NCBI GenBank assembly: GCA_028293765.1
Contig: JAQGOG010000208.1
Span: forward strand, 5,001 to 69,000
Reading direction: 5' to 3'
DNA: 64,000 nt
Origin: Gammaproteobacteria bacterium
Lineage (GTDB): Bacteria; Pseudomonadota; Gammaproteobacteria; Steroidobacterales; Steroidobacteraceae
Positions 26,043-35,078 of the stretch are shown here, piece after piece. The position numbers and the translations under genes were made by a program. Each line of letters begins with the position of its first letter. Positions within the stretch are counted from its first letter, which is position 1. Under the pieces are notes generated by a model, which was not told the origin of the DNA, searched no databases, and saw nothing but the letters and a program-made list of their open reading frames with translations.

Positions 26043-28118
26043 TCAGGTGCCGCCGAGCGCGGAGATCTGCCGGACCGTCGAGGTCGCGGCGGCCTTGTTG
26101 CCTTCGTCCAGCCGTTTGAAGGCTCCAGTCGATCCGATGGGCTCGGTGGTGGTCCCCGGGAGGCGGAAGCCGGCGGCGGCCTTACGCAACCCGGCCGAGA
26201 GCTCGGCCAGTTTCGCGATGGCGGCGGAGGTCGCGTTGGTCGACTCCGCGGTCTGGACGCTGATCTCTTTGAGGACCTGCATGTTGCGCGCGATGTTCTG
26301 TGCCGCGCCGGTCTGCTGGCGCGAGCTGCCCGAGATGTTCTGCACCAGGCTGGCGATCTGGTTGGACACCTGCTCGATCTCCTCCAGGGCCGCGCCTGCG
26401 TTTTCCGCTAGCAACGCTCCTCCGACCACGTCCGTCGTGCTGCGTTCCATCGAAACCACCGCCTCGTTCGTGTCGGTCTGAATGGTACGCACGAGCACTT
26501 CAATCTGCTTGGTCGCGTTCGCGGCGCGCTCCGCGAGGCGCTGCACTTCGTCGGCGACCACTGCGAAGCCCCGGCCCGCATCACCCGCCATCGAGGCCTG
26601 GATCGAGGCGTTGAGCGCCAGGATATTCGTCTGCTCGGCGATGTCGTTGATGAGCTCGACGATGTTACCAATCTCCTGCGAGCTTTCACCGAGGCGCTTG
26701 ATGCGCTTCGAGGTCTCCTGGATCGTCTCGCGGATGGTGTTCATGCCGTCTATGGTACGACGCACGGCGTCGCCGCCCTTGTGAGCCACTTCCACCGAAT
26801 GTCGCGCGACGTCCGCGGCGCGCTCGGCGTTGCCGGAAACTTCCTCGACCGACGAGGCCATGCTGCCCGCCGACTCGGTCGCGGAGGCGATCTGCTTGGA
26901 TTGCGCTCCACTGGCCTTGGCGAGGTGCTGTGAGAGGGCCTGCGTCTGGCGGGTGGCGCTGTCGAGCTGGATGGCCGATTGGTTGATCGTAGTGACGAGG
27001 CCGCGTAGAGCATCGACCGCGTAGTTGATGGAGTCTGCGATGGCGCCGGTGATGTCTTCGGTCACCGTTGCCTGGACCGTCAGGTCGCCGTCCGCGAGGC
27101 TCGACAACTCATCGAGGAGCCGCAGAATCGCCTGCTGATTGCGGTCGTTTTCCTTTCGTTGCGTGTCGACCGTGAGACGTTGGGTCTCGACCGTCTTACG
27201 CACGCGCAATGCGGCGATGACACCGATCAACAGGAGCGCCAGTGCGCCAGCCATGAGCGCGAGAGGAGCCCATGTCGGGACTTTGCTAGTGGCGGCCGGC
27301 CTTGCGTCGGACGCGGCGGCCGCAGCAGCAACGGCCAGGGCGCGGGCATCCGCGGTGATGTCACGGGCGGCGGTCTGCGCGGCAGGCAGGACCGGAGCAG
27401 CGGTGACGGCACGGCGGACCGCGCCGTTGAGGTCGGTGTAGAGGGTGTCGAGTGCCTTCAGGCGCTTCTCTGCCTCTGAACCCGTCAGACGTGGCAGCGC
27501 GAGCCCGGTGTTGGCTCCCTGGAGACCCTGGATGACCTGGCCAAGGTAGTCGGCGCTCTCCGCAAGGCGCTGTGCCGTCTGGTTGGGATTGGCTCCGCCA
27601 GCCGCCAGCGCCGCGACATCGAGCTGCAGACGCTGTGCGCGCAGCTCGAAGCGCTCGAAGGCCCGGGTCGCCGTTTCGAGGTTTGGGCCCGTCAGACCAT
27701 TGGTGATCGTGCTCATCTCGGTCAGCAGACGAGGTACGAGGTCGCGGGTCTCGCGTGCCGCCGTGCCAGCGTCAGCTAGCGCATTGCGCGCTTCGACTAC
27801 GGCCGCCGCGTTACTCATGAGACGAGCAAAGCGGGCATCCTTTGCGAAAGGAGCGCTCGGGTTCGCCGCCGCGGCGTCTTTGAGTTGCCGCAGCTGGGCT
27901 TGGAAGCTGCCGAGGGAGGCTTCGTTACCCGCTACGGCGCCTTCCGCGTCGACGGCGATGCCATACAGGGCATCGACCGGAGCGGTCTGACTCGCGGGTA
28001 CCGAGTGACGTGCCGTGTTGAAGTAGGCTGCGACGGCCCCCGCTACGAGTAGCGTCGCTACCGCGAGCAGCGCGGCAAGGCCGTTGCCCACTCGCGCAGA
28101 TGATGCCGGACCGCTCAT
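26043..28118 (-). CDS. pilJ: Type IV pilus methyl-accepting chemoreceptor PilJ
   Basis: Inner-membrane receptor of the Pil-Chp pathway; in Pseudomonas it senses pilus surface contact through PilA. The 691-residue protein has two transmembrane segments (LAALLAVATLLVAGAVAAYF near the N terminus and ALMAGALALLLIGVIAAL at about 290-310) enclosing a helical periplasmic region with two PilJ-type modules, then a signalling domain with the conserved hairpin tip (AEQTNILALNASIQASMAG, RGFAVVADEVQRLAER). ATG 28118 is preferred over 28220, which would overlap pilI. No CheR/CheB-type genes (pilK, chpB) accompany it here. Confidence 0.95.
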   Translation of the reverse strand: MSGPASSARVGNGLAALLAVATLLVAGAVAAYFNTARHSVPASQTAPVDALYGIAVDAEGAVAGNEASLGSFQAQLRQLKDAAAANPSAPFAKDARFARLMSNAAAVVEARNALADAGTAARETRDLVPRLLTEMSTITNGLTGPNLETATRAFERFELRAQRLQLDVAALAAGGANPNQTAQRLAESADYLGQVIQGLQGANTGLALPRLTGSEAEKRLKALDTLYTDLNGAVRRAVTAAPVLPAAQTAARDITADARALAVAAAAAASDARPAATSKVPTWAPLALMAGALALLLIGVIAALRVRKTVETQRLTVDTQRKENDRNQQAILRLLDELSSLADGDLTVQATVTEDITGAIADSINYAVDALRGLVTTINQSAIQLDSATRQTQALSQHLAKASGAQSKQIASATESAGSMASSVEEVSGNAERAADVARHSVEVAHKGGDAVRRTIDGMNTIRETIQETSKRIKRLGESSQEIGNIVELINDIAEQTNILALNASIQASMAGDAGRGFAVVADEVQRLAERAANATKQIEVLVRTIQTDTNEAVVSMERSTTDVVGGALLAENAGAALEEIEQVSNQIASLVQNISGSSRQQTGAAQNIARNMQVLKEISVQTAESTNATSAAIAKLAELSAGLRKAAAGFRLPGTTTEPIGSTGAFKRLDEGNKAAATSTVRQISALGGT

Positions 28119-28156
28119 CGCTGTATCACTTTTGCCATGTTCGCGCTTCGTGCTTT

Positions 28157-28720
28157 CTAAGCCGCAGCTTCGGAGAACGCCGAGCTTTCCAGCACGGACC
28201 TCAGACTCAGTACGGGCCACTGCTCGCTCGCCCGGCGGAAGGCTCCCGCGAGATAGCGCTCGCAGCGGGCCACCGTCGGCGGCGCGTCGCCCGAGAACTC
28301 GCCTTCGGCAAAGCGCCGGAAGCCGAGGACTTCGTCGACCAGCAGGCCTGCCGGTATTTCGCGGTGGTTTACCACCACGACGCGGGTGTTACGGGTGACC
28401 GGGGTCACGCCGCTTCCCAGAAATTGCCTCAAGTCCACGACGGGCAGGAGCTGGCCACGGACATTCGCGAGCCCTTTGACCCAGGGCTTGGCGCCGGGGA
28501 CTCGCGTGAGGCTCGGTGGCAGGCCGAGCACTTCGCGGGTTTCCTCGCGCGCCACGAGATAGAGGTCGCCGGCCATGCGCAGTGCGACTCCGACCCATTC
28601 TCGCCCTGTCGTGCCTTCCTGGTTCACCTGGGCGGACACGGCGCGGCCGCGGCGGTCGAGCTCGGCCAGCAGCTCGAACGGACGGTCCCGCAGGGACTTC
28701 AAGGGGATTTCGTCAGCCAT
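28157..28720 (-). CDS. pilI: CheW-like coupling protein PilI
   Basis: Links PilJ to the ChpA kinase. The 187-residue protein is a CheW domain with RPFELLAELDRRGR at the N terminus, GVALRMAGDLYLVAREE, KGLANVRGQLLPVVDLRQFLG and GLLVDEVLGFRRF, all characteristic of PilI/CheW. It sits between pilH and pilJ in the canonical order. Confidence 0.93.
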   Translation of the reverse strand: MADEIPLKSLRDRPFELLAELDRRGRAVSAQVNQEGTTGREWVGVALRMAGDLYLVAREETREVLGLPPSLTRVPGAKPWVKGLANVRGQLLPVVDLRQFLGSGVTPVTRNTRVVVVNHREIPAGLLVDEVLGFRRFAEGEFSGDAPPTVARCERYLAGAFRRASEQWPVLSLRSVLESSAFSEAAA

Positions 28721-28777
28721 GGAGGGCGACTCCCCGAGGCGCTTCAGTTTGGCGGGCGACGGCTGTACGGGTGAGGC

Positions 28778-29143
28778 TCATGCGGCCAACGTCGCCTGTG
28801 CCTTGGCGACGAGCTGGTCGGGAGACACGGGCTTCACCATGTAGTCGACCGCTCCCTGGCGCAGGCCCCAGATGCGATCGGTCTCCTGGCCCTTGGACGT
28901 CACCATGATGATGGGGATCGTGCGGGTCCTCGGGTCGTTGGCCAGTGCGCGGGTCGCCTGGTAGCCGTTCATGCCGGGCATGACGATGTCCATGAAGATC
29001 AGGTCCGGGCTCATCTCTCGAGCGAGGCGCACGCCCTCAGCGCCGTCCGCCGCGGCCGCCGTGCGGTAGCCGTGCTTCTCGAGCGCCTTCTGCATCACGT
29101 GCACTTCGGTCGGCGAGTCGTCGACGATCAATATCAGCGGCAT
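28778..29143 (-). CDS. pilH: Response regulator PilH
   Basis: Single-domain CheY-like receiver of 121 residues. The acidic pair and phosphoacceptor are visible: IVDDSP at 6-11 and Asp52 in FMDIVMPGMNGYQ; the conserved Lys lies in VDYMVKPVSPDQL. In Pseudomonas PilH is phosphorylated by ChpA and opposes PilG, favouring retraction. It begins 4 bp after pilG. Confidence 0.93.
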   Translation of the reverse strand: MPLILIVDDSPTEVHVMQKALEKHGYRTAAAADGAEGVRLAREMSPDLIFMDIVMPGMNGYQATRALANDPRTRTIPIIMVTSKGQETDRIWGLRQGAVDYMVKPVSPDQLVAKAQATLAA

Positions 29144-29147
29144 TCCA

Positions 29148-29540
29148 TTATCTCCCGATATGCGTCTCGATCGCGCTCAGGAGCTCGTCCTTGGTGAACG
29201 GCTTGGTCAGGTAGTGCTCCGAGCCGACGATGCGGCCCCGCGCGCGATCGAAGAGGCCGTCCTTCGAGGACAGCATGATCACGGGTATGGAGCGGAATAC
29301 CTTGTTGTGCTTGATGAGGGAACAGGTCTGATAACCGTCGAGCCGCGGCATCATGATGTCGACGAATACGATGTCAGGCTGATGATCGGCGATCTTCGCC
29401 AGCGCATCGAAGCCGTCGATCGCCGTGAAGACTTCACAGCCTTCTTTCGCAAGCAGTGTCTCCGCCGTGCGGCGGATGGTCTTGCTGTCGTCGATGACCA
29501 GTACCTTGAGACCCTGGAGTTTCGTGTTGCTGCCGGTCAC
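29148..29540 (-). CDS. pilG: Response regulator PilG
   Basis: Single-domain receiver of 130 residues that promotes pilus extension in the Pil-Chp pathway. Motifs: VIDDSKTIRR, phosphoacceptor Asp61 in FVDIMMPRLDGYQTC, and Lys in HYLTKPFTKDELL; the CSLIKHNKVF stretch is typical of PilG. It is the first gene of the operon, so the promoter should lie in the roughly 240 bp shared with the divergent gshB. Confidence 0.94.
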   Translation of the reverse strand: MTGSNTKLQGLKVLVIDDSKTIRRTAETLLAKEGCEVFTAIDGFDALAKIADHQPDIVFVDIMMPRLDGYQTCSLIKHNKVFRSIPVIMLSSKDGLFDRARGRIVGSEHYLTKPFTKDELLSAIETHIGR

Positions 29541-29781
29541 GGTCAGGCAACTCCTTCCTTAACAGCCTAAACAACGTGCCACGCGCGGGGTGGCGGTACT
29601 TGAGGCAAATGCAGCGCGGGTTTTAACATATCGGTAGACCCCCGGCTATGCAACGCGCGTCACGTTTTTCAAAGGTAGGGCCAGTGAACCTCCCTGGCGG
29701 TGCCGCGGTCGGACATATTCGTGCCCCGACGAGCATAATCGCTTCATGCGGCGCGTGACCGCGCGACCCACAGGAACCAGT

Positions 29782-30777
29782 GTGACTGAACGATTGCGTC
29801 TGGGCGTCGTGATGGATCCCATCGGCGCCATTAAATTCGCGAAGGACTCGACTTTGGCCATGCTGCTGGCGGCCCAGGCCCGCGGCTTCGAGTTGGCCTA
29901 CCTCGAGCAGCAGGACCTGTTGCTGCGTGATGGGGTGGCGCTGGGCCGGGTGCGGCCGCTCCAGGTCAGGGCCGATCCGAAGAACTGGTTCGCCCTGGGC
30001 GAGCCGCGGATCGAGACGTTGGGCGACCTCGATTGCATCCTGATGCGCAAGGACCCGCCTTTTGACATGGAGTACATCTACACGACCTACATCCTGGAGC
30101 GGGCGGAGGAACAGGGGACCCTGATCGCCAACCGTCCGCAGGGGCTGCGGGACATGAACGAGAAGGTGTACACGGCCTGGTTTCCGCAGTGCTGCGCGCC
30201 GACTCTCATCACCCGTGCTATGAGTGAAATGGAGGCGTTCCTGCGGGAGCACGGGCGGATCGTCTGCAAGCCGCTCGATGGCATGGGCGGGCGCTCGATC
30301 TTCGTGCTCGAGCAAAACGACAAGAACGTGAATGTCGTATTCGAGACGCTCACGCAGTATGGACAGCGATTCGCGATAGTGCAGCGTTACATCCCCGACA
30401 TCGTGAAGTCCGGGGACTCGCGTGTGCTCTTGATCGATGGAGAGCCGGTGCCGTACGCCCTCGCCCGTATCCCATCACCTAACGATAATCGCGGCAATCT
30501 CGCCGCGGGGGCACGGGGCGTCGGCAGGCCGCTCAACGAGCGCGACCGCTGGCTCGCCGCCCAGATCGGGCCCGCTCTCGCCGCCAAGGGCATGCTGTTC
30601 GTCGGTCTCGACGTCATCGGCGGCTTGGTCACCGAAATCAACGTCACGAGCCCTACGGGCATCCGGGAGCTCGACAGGCAGTTCGGTATCGACATCGGCG
30701 ATCTGCTCGTCCAGGCGATCGAGCGTCGCCTCCTGGCGTCACCCAGACCCCCTCGACCGGCGCGCGGCGGCAGCTGA
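29782..30777 (+). CDS. gshB: Glutathione synthetase
   Basis: ATP-grasp enzyme joining gamma-glutamylcysteine and glycine. The N terminus (LRLGVVMDPIGAIKFAKDST), RKDPPFDMEYIYTTY, ANRPQGLRDMNEK, VCKPLDGMGGRSIF and NVTSPTGIRELD are family signatures. Length is about 331 from GTG 29782, which has AGGA six bases upstream; an ATG at 29746 would add twelve residues not found in the family. The position between pilG and a tonB gene is conserved with Pseudomonas. Confidence 0.95.
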   Translation: MTERLRLGVVMDPIGAIKFAKDSTLAMLLAAQARGFELAYLEQQDLLLRDGVALGRVRPLQVRADPKNWFALGEPRIETLGDLDCILMRKDPPFDMEYIYTTYILERAEEQGTLIANRPQGLRDMNEKVYTAWFPQCCAPTLITRAMSEMEAFLREHGRIVCKPLDGMGGRSIFVLEQNDKNVNVVFETLTQYGQRFAIVQRYIPDIVKSGDSRVLLIDGEPVPYALARIPSPNDNRGNLAAGARGVGRPLNERDRWLAAQIGPALAAKGMLFVGLDVIGGLVTEINVTSPTGIRELDRQFGIDIGDLLVQAIERRLLASPRPPRPARGGS

Positions 30778-30912
30778 CAATAGGGCTCGTATCGATGAGC
30801 CGATGGAGCGGTATGCACGTCACTTCTTCCCAGCGGCGCAGGGGTCGCTACGCCCGGCTTTGCGGCGCCGCGCAACGGTCCTCGCGCCGCCCGTAAGGCT
30901 TGCCTGCGCCCG

Positions 30913-31815
30913 ATGAAACCCAAAGCTCTGGCATTACGGGAAGGTAAGGCACCGGTGCGCGACCGGCTGCTCACGATGCTGTTCCTCGCGGCGCTGCTGC
31001 ATGGCCTGCTGATTCTCGGCATCACTTTCAACGCCGCCGCTGGGGACAAGAGCGGTGCGCCGGGACTGGAGGTCCTCCTGGTCTCCGATGAGGTCCCGGA
31101 AGCGGATCGCAATGACTCGGCGACCTACCTCGCGCAGCGCACGCAGTTGGGGTCTGGCAACACGCGCGATGCCGTAGCGCCGCGCAACCGCGCCTCTTCG
31201 GTACCCATACCTGAACAGGACGGCGTTGCCGACGGGAATTCCCTGGGCCCCAAAGGAGACGTGGAAGGCAGTCAGGAAGAGCGCGTGCTGACCACTACGG
31301 GCTGGAACGTGCACGTTCAATATCTCGCGGACGACGGCAACACGGGCATGTCGCATAACCGGCCCCTGCTTCTCGACCAGCAGCCGGCCGAGCAGCCCGG
31401 GCCGGAAGAGCAGGAGGGTCCCGCCACGCTGCGCGGGCCGAAGCGCGACGAGCTTTGGACCACTCCGGACACGAAGGCCGCCACGCTAGCGCCTTACCTG
31501 GATGGCTGGCGCCACAAAGTGGAGCGCATCGGCACTCTCAACTATCCGACCATCGCCCGTCGGCTCGGGGTAAAAGCCAGCCCGGTGATCGAGGTCGGCA
31601 TCGCAGCCAACGGCACACTCGACCGCGCTGTCATTCAGCGCACGAGCGGCTACCCCGAGCTCGATGCCGCGGCACTCGCGATTCTGAAGCTCGCCAGTCC
31701 GTTCGATCCGTTCCCACCCGAGCTATCCCATGAGTACCGGGTGTTGCGCTTTGCCTACGAATGGCAGTTCGTCGGGGGAGGCGGAAAAACGGGCGGCGTG
31801 ACCGCGATTCCTTGA
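30913..31815 (+). CDS. TonB-family protein next to gshB (TonB3-like)
   Basis: A 300-residue protein with an N-terminal cytoplasmic stretch, a transmembrane helix (LLTMLFLAALLHGLLILGI, with the His common in TonB helices), a long polar periplasmic linker and a C-terminal TonB domain from about 205: YPTIARRLGVKASPVIEVGI, DRAVIQRTSGYPELDAAAL. No ExbB/ExbD genes are adjacent. The gene beside gshB and pilG corresponds in position to P. aeruginosa tonB3, which is required for twitching motility. Shared function is inferred from the position and the C-terminal domain. Confidence 0.9.
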   Translation: MKPKALALREGKAPVRDRLLTMLFLAALLHGLLILGITFNAAAGDKSGAPGLEVLLVSDEVPEADRNDSATYLAQRTQLGSGNTRDAVAPRNRASSVPIPEQDGVADGNSLGPKGDVEGSQEERVLTTTGWNVHVQYLADDGNTGMSHNRPLLLDQQPAEQPGPEEQEGPATLRGPKRDELWTTPDTKAATLAPYLDGWRHKVERIGTLNYPTIARRLGVKASPVIEVGIAANGTLDRAVIQRTSGYPELDAAALAILKLASPFDPFPPELSHEYRVLRFAYEWQFVGGGGKTGGVTAIP

Positions 31816-31847
31816 GCCCGCTGCTGGGCATCCCCATACTTGCGGAC

Positions 31848-32471
31848 ATGGGCGGTAAAAGCATCAGTGTGACGGGAACTACGGGGATCGCCGGGACGCC
31901 TTTTGCTGAAGCCGTTCCGGGGAGCCTCACGAATCATCTGCTGATTGCGATGCCCTCGCTTTCCGATCCGAACTTCTCGCAGACGGTGGCTCTCATTTGC
32001 GAGCACACCGACAAGGGCGCGCTCGGCATCGTGCTCAACAAGCCGTTACCGATGAAGCTCTCGGATGTCCTCTCGCAGATGAAGCTCGAGCCCACCACTG
32101 AGATCATCGCTGCGCAGCCGGTGCTGCGTGGCGGACCGGTTCATACGGATCGTGGTTTTGTGCTGCATCGTCCGGGTGGGAAGTGGGACCACACTCACAA
32201 GGTGTCCGACACCATTCAGGTCACGACGTCCCGCGATGTCCTCGCGGCCATGGCGCGCGGCGAGGGTCCGTCGGATGCCTTCATTGCACTGGGCTACGCC
32301 AACTGGGATTCCGGGCAGCTCGAGCGTGAGATGCGCGAGAACGCCTGGCTCACCGTACCGGTCGATGCGAAGGTTGTCTTCGATCTGCCGTTCGAGGACC
32401 GCTGGGCCGGTGCATGGCGGCTGCTGGGCATCGAGCCGGACCGGCTGAGTCCCGTGGCGGGTCACGCTTGA
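31848..32471 (+). CDS. yqgE: YqgE/AlgH family protein (DUF179)
   Basis: A 207-residue DUF179 protein of unclear biochemical role. Family motifs are LTNHLLIAMPSLSDPNFSQT, GALGIVLNKPL, GGPVHTDRGFVLH and GYANWDSGQLERE. ATG 31848 fits the family start; the earlier ATG 31761 would overlap the tonB-like gene. It precedes ruvX, as in most gammaproteobacteria. Confidence 0.95.
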   Translation: MGGKSISVTGTTGIAGTPFAEAVPGSLTNHLLIAMPSLSDPNFSQTVALICEHTDKGALGIVLNKPLPMKLSDVLSQMKLEPTTEIIAAQPVLRGGPVHTDRGFVLHRPGGKWDHTHKVSDTIQVTTSRDVLAAMARGEGPSDAFIALGYANWDSGQLEREMRENAWLTVPVDAKVVFDLPFEDRWAGAWRLLGIEPDRLSPVAGHA

Positions 32472-32570
32472 CGTGGCGCTTGTGGGGCTTGCGGGCTACG
32501 CGCCCGCCAGGGATCCCCGCGAAGGTGAGCATCGTCGTCTTCAGCAACCCGCGCGTTCACTCACTTCTGC

Positions 32571-33008
32571 ATGAGTGACATCAAAACCGTCCTCGCTTTC
32601 GACTTCGGACTCAAACGTATTGGCATTGCCGCTGGGGACACGCTCACAGCGACGGCCGCGCCGCGTCCTGCGGCGGCGGTTCATCACAGCGGACCTGACT
32701 GGGACACCATCGGGCGCGAAGTCCGCATGTTGAGTCCGCGGCAGCTGGTCGTCGGCGCGCCGTATAATGCGGACGGTACCCCGGGGGCGCTCGCGCCGGC
32801 TGCATACCGCTTCGCGGCCGAACTCGAACGTCGTTTTGGTCTTCCGGTGAGCTTGGTGGATGAGCGCTGGTCGTCTCTCGAGGCGAGTGCGGCGCTCAAG
32901 GCGCGGCGCGCAAGCGGGGAACGCAAACGTCGCGTGCGAAAGGAAGACATCGATAGCGCGGCGGCGGCGGTGATTCTCCAGCGCTGGCTTACAGGTGAGG
33001 GTAAGTGA
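32571..33008 (+). CDS. ruvX: Holliday junction resolvase-like protein RuvX/YqgF
   Basis: RNase H-fold nuclease implicated in 16S rRNA 5'-end maturation and proposed as a Holliday-junction resolvase. The 145-residue protein shows the acidic catalytic motifs: FDFGLKRIGIAAGD at the N terminus, VDERWSSLEA, and EDIDSAAAAVIL. It follows yqgE by 99 bp and pyrB follows by 42 bp, probably one transcript. Confidence 0.95.
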   Translation: MSDIKTVLAFDFGLKRIGIAAGDTLTATAAPRPAAAVHHSGPDWDTIGREVRMLSPRQLVVGAPYNADGTPGALAPAAYRFAAELERRFGLPVSLVDERWSSLEASAALKARRASGERKRRVRKEDIDSAAAAVILQRWLTGEGK

Positions 33009-33050
33009 ATGATTTCATACGTGGCGTGGGCCGCGTGGGGGGCGTAAAAG

Positions 33051-34031
33051 GTGACTACCGTGACTAACCAGCTTCGAGCCGACGGAACGTTGCGGCATCT
33101 GCTGACTCTTGAATCCCTGGCTCGCACCGATATTGAGCGATTGCTGGACCGTGCACAGACCTTCGTCCGGCCGCTCGGTGCCAAACCGCCGGTGAGCACC
33201 GCGCTTGCTGGCATCACCGTTGCCAACCTGTTCACTGAGCCGTCCACTCGTACGCGAGTGTCGTTCGAGCTCGCGGCGAAACGGCTGGGGGCCGATGTCG
33301 TGAACCTCGAGGTGCAGCTCTCGTCCCGAGTGAAGGGAGAGAGCATGTTGGACACGGTGTATACACTCCAATCGTTGCATGTCGACGTGATGGTGATTCG
33401 TGATCCGGAGGCCGGAGTGCCGGACCTCGTGGCGGCGAACGTGGCTCCTCATGTAAGCGTGCTGTCGGCCGGTGAGGCGCACGTGTCTCACCCGACCCAG
33501 GGGCTGTTGGATGCCTTGACCGTGCGGCAGCACAAGAAGCGGTTCGAAAAACTGGGGATCGCCATCGTCGGCGACATTCGCCACTCGCGCGTGGCGCGGT
33601 CGGCTTATCACGTGTTTCGTACGTTAGGGGTGCCGGATCTGCGCATCGTTGCGCCGGAATCCCTGCTGCCGGCGGCCAAGGAATTCGCCGGCTGCGCGCG
33701 GCACACGACGCTCGAGGCGGGAATCAAAGATGTCGATGTCGTGATGATGTTACGGATTCAGAAAGAGCGCATGGGACAGGTGGACCTGCCGGATGCGGAT
33801 CGATATTTTTCGATGTACGGCCTGACTCCGGAGCGACTGGAGCACGCGCGGCCCGATGCCATCGTGATGCATCCGCAGCCGATGAACCGCGGCATCGAGA
33901 TTGCCTCCGATGTGGCGGACGGCAAGCAGTCCGTGATTCGGGATCAGGTGCGCAACGGCGTGGCCGTGCGCATGGCTGTGCTGGCTGAGGTTGTTGGGTC
34001 ACGGGCCGTGACGGTCGAGGGCGGGCGGTGA
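33051..34031 (+). CDS. pyrB: Aspartate carbamoyltransferase catalytic subunit
   Basis: Condenses carbamoyl phosphate and aspartate in pyrimidine synthesis. The carbamoyl-phosphate site [20 protein letters not shown] and the later [15 protein letters not shown] and [14 protein letters not shown] blocks are intact. The 326-residue length fits. It starts with GTG 33051; a second in-frame GTG lies nine bases on. No pyrI or dihydroorotase-like pyrC' gene is adjacent, unlike E. coli and Pseudomonas, and pyrR, found between ruvX and pyrB in Pseudomonas, is absent. A PyrK-like gene follows after 46 bp. Confidence 0.94.
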   Translation: MTTVTNQLRADGTLRHLLTLESLARTDIERLLDRAQTFVRPLGAKPPVSTALAGITVANLFTEPSTRTRVSFELAAKRLGADVVNLEVQLSSRVKGESMLDTVYTLQSLHVDVMVIRDPEAGVPDLVAANVAPHVSVLSAGEAHVSHPTQGLLDALTVRQHKKRFEKLGIAIVGDIRHSRVARSAYHVFRTLGVPDLRIVAPESLLPAAKEFAGCARHTTLEAGIKDVDVVMMLRIQKERMGQVDLPDADRYFSMYGLTPERLEHARPDAIVMHPQPMNRGIEIASDVADGKQSVIRDQVRNGVAVRMAVLAEVVGSRAVTVEGGR

Positions 34032-34077
34032 GGCACGGGATTTCAATGAATTGCGACGTGCTGCGGGCGGCTTACGT

Positions 34078-34953
34078 ATGAGCAGCAGTAGCCGAGGCAC
34101 GATTTACCTCGAAGACGCGCGGGTACTGCAGCAGTTGGCGTACGACGGCGACCAGTTCGTGTTGCGCGTCGAAGCGCCCAAGTGCGCGGCTCGCGCGGAG
34201 CCCGGCAGCTTCGCGCATCTCACCTGTGATCCATCCATCCCCATGCGACGGCCTCTATCCATCATGCGCGCGGACGCGCAGGCCGGGTGGATTGAGATGC
34301 TCTACAAAGTGGCGGGCCCGGGACTGCAGGCGCTGGCGGCACGAAAGAAGGGCGACACGATCAGTGTCCTCGGACCCATCGGTCGTCCGTTCACCGTTCA
34401 TCCGGAACGACCCCGCACGTTGTTGATCGGTGGCGGCGTTGGGATTCCGCCGATGGTTTTTTTGGCGGAGCGCCTGCGTGGCCGATCCGACGTTTCGTGG
34501 AAGCCGCTGGTGCTCATGGGGTCGGAGATACCGTTTCCATTCCGCACGCGGCCTTCGAGCATCATCGTACCTGGCATACCCACCAGCACGATCGCGTGCA
34601 TGCCAATGCTCGAGGAGTGGGGGATTGCCAGCCGGCTGGCCAGCAAGGCTGACTACCCGGGGTGTTTTGACGGGTTCGTGACTGCATTGGCGGACGCGTG
34701 GCTGGCGTCTCTAGGGCCGGCGGAACTCGCCGAGGTCGAGATTTTCTCCTGTGGGCCGACGCCCATGTTGGAGGCCACCGCAAAGGTGGCGCGGCGCTAT
34801 GGCGTACCGTGTCAGGTGTCGCTGGAAGAGTTCATGGCCTGCGCCGTCGGCGGATGCGCGGGCTGCACCGTGCGCGTGCAAACACCGGATGGGCCGGCGA
34901 TGAAACGCGTGTGCGTCGATGGGCCGGTGTTTGATGCCTATACGGTGTTCTGA
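34078..34953 (+). CDS. pyrK: PyrK-like dihydroorotate dehydrogenase electron transfer subunit
   Basis: A 291-residue flavoprotein of the ferredoxin-reductase fold. It has an FAD-binding barrel with MRRPLSIMRAD, the NAD-binding part starting TLLIGGGVGIPPMVFLAERL, and a C-terminal [2Fe-2S] site CAVGGCAGC (C-x4-C-x2-C) plus a fourth Cys in MKRVC. This is the PyrK cluster pattern. PyrK serves class 1B dihydroorotate dehydrogenases, mainly in Gram-positives, whereas gammaproteobacteria usually use quinone-linked PyrD that needs no such subunit. The expected PyrDB partner is not in the window. The context after pyrB supports a pyrimidine role, but the electron acceptor cannot be told. Confidence 0.85.
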   Translation: MSSSSRGTIYLEDARVLQQLAYDGDQFVLRVEAPKCAARAEPGSFAHLTCDPSIPMRRPLSIMRADAQAGWIEMLYKVAGPGLQALAARKKGDTISVLGPIGRPFTVHPERPRTLLIGGGVGIPPMVFLAERLRGRSDVSWKPLVLMGSEIPFPFRTRPSSIIVPGIPTSTIACMPMLEEWGIASRLASKADYPGCFDGFVTALADAWLASLGPAELAEVEIFSCGPTPMLEATAKVARRYGVPCQVSLEEFMACAVGGCAGCTVRVQTPDGPAMKRVCVDGPVFDAYTVF

Positions 34954-35078
34954 GTCGCCGAGGCAACCGCTGTAACCGGATCAGCGCACGGCCAGAAACG
35001 GTAACCGACGACCTCCTAACGTGACTCGCCTGCTGAACCTCGTGGATTCCTACGGGCTGTGAGCGGCGCGGCGTGTGG

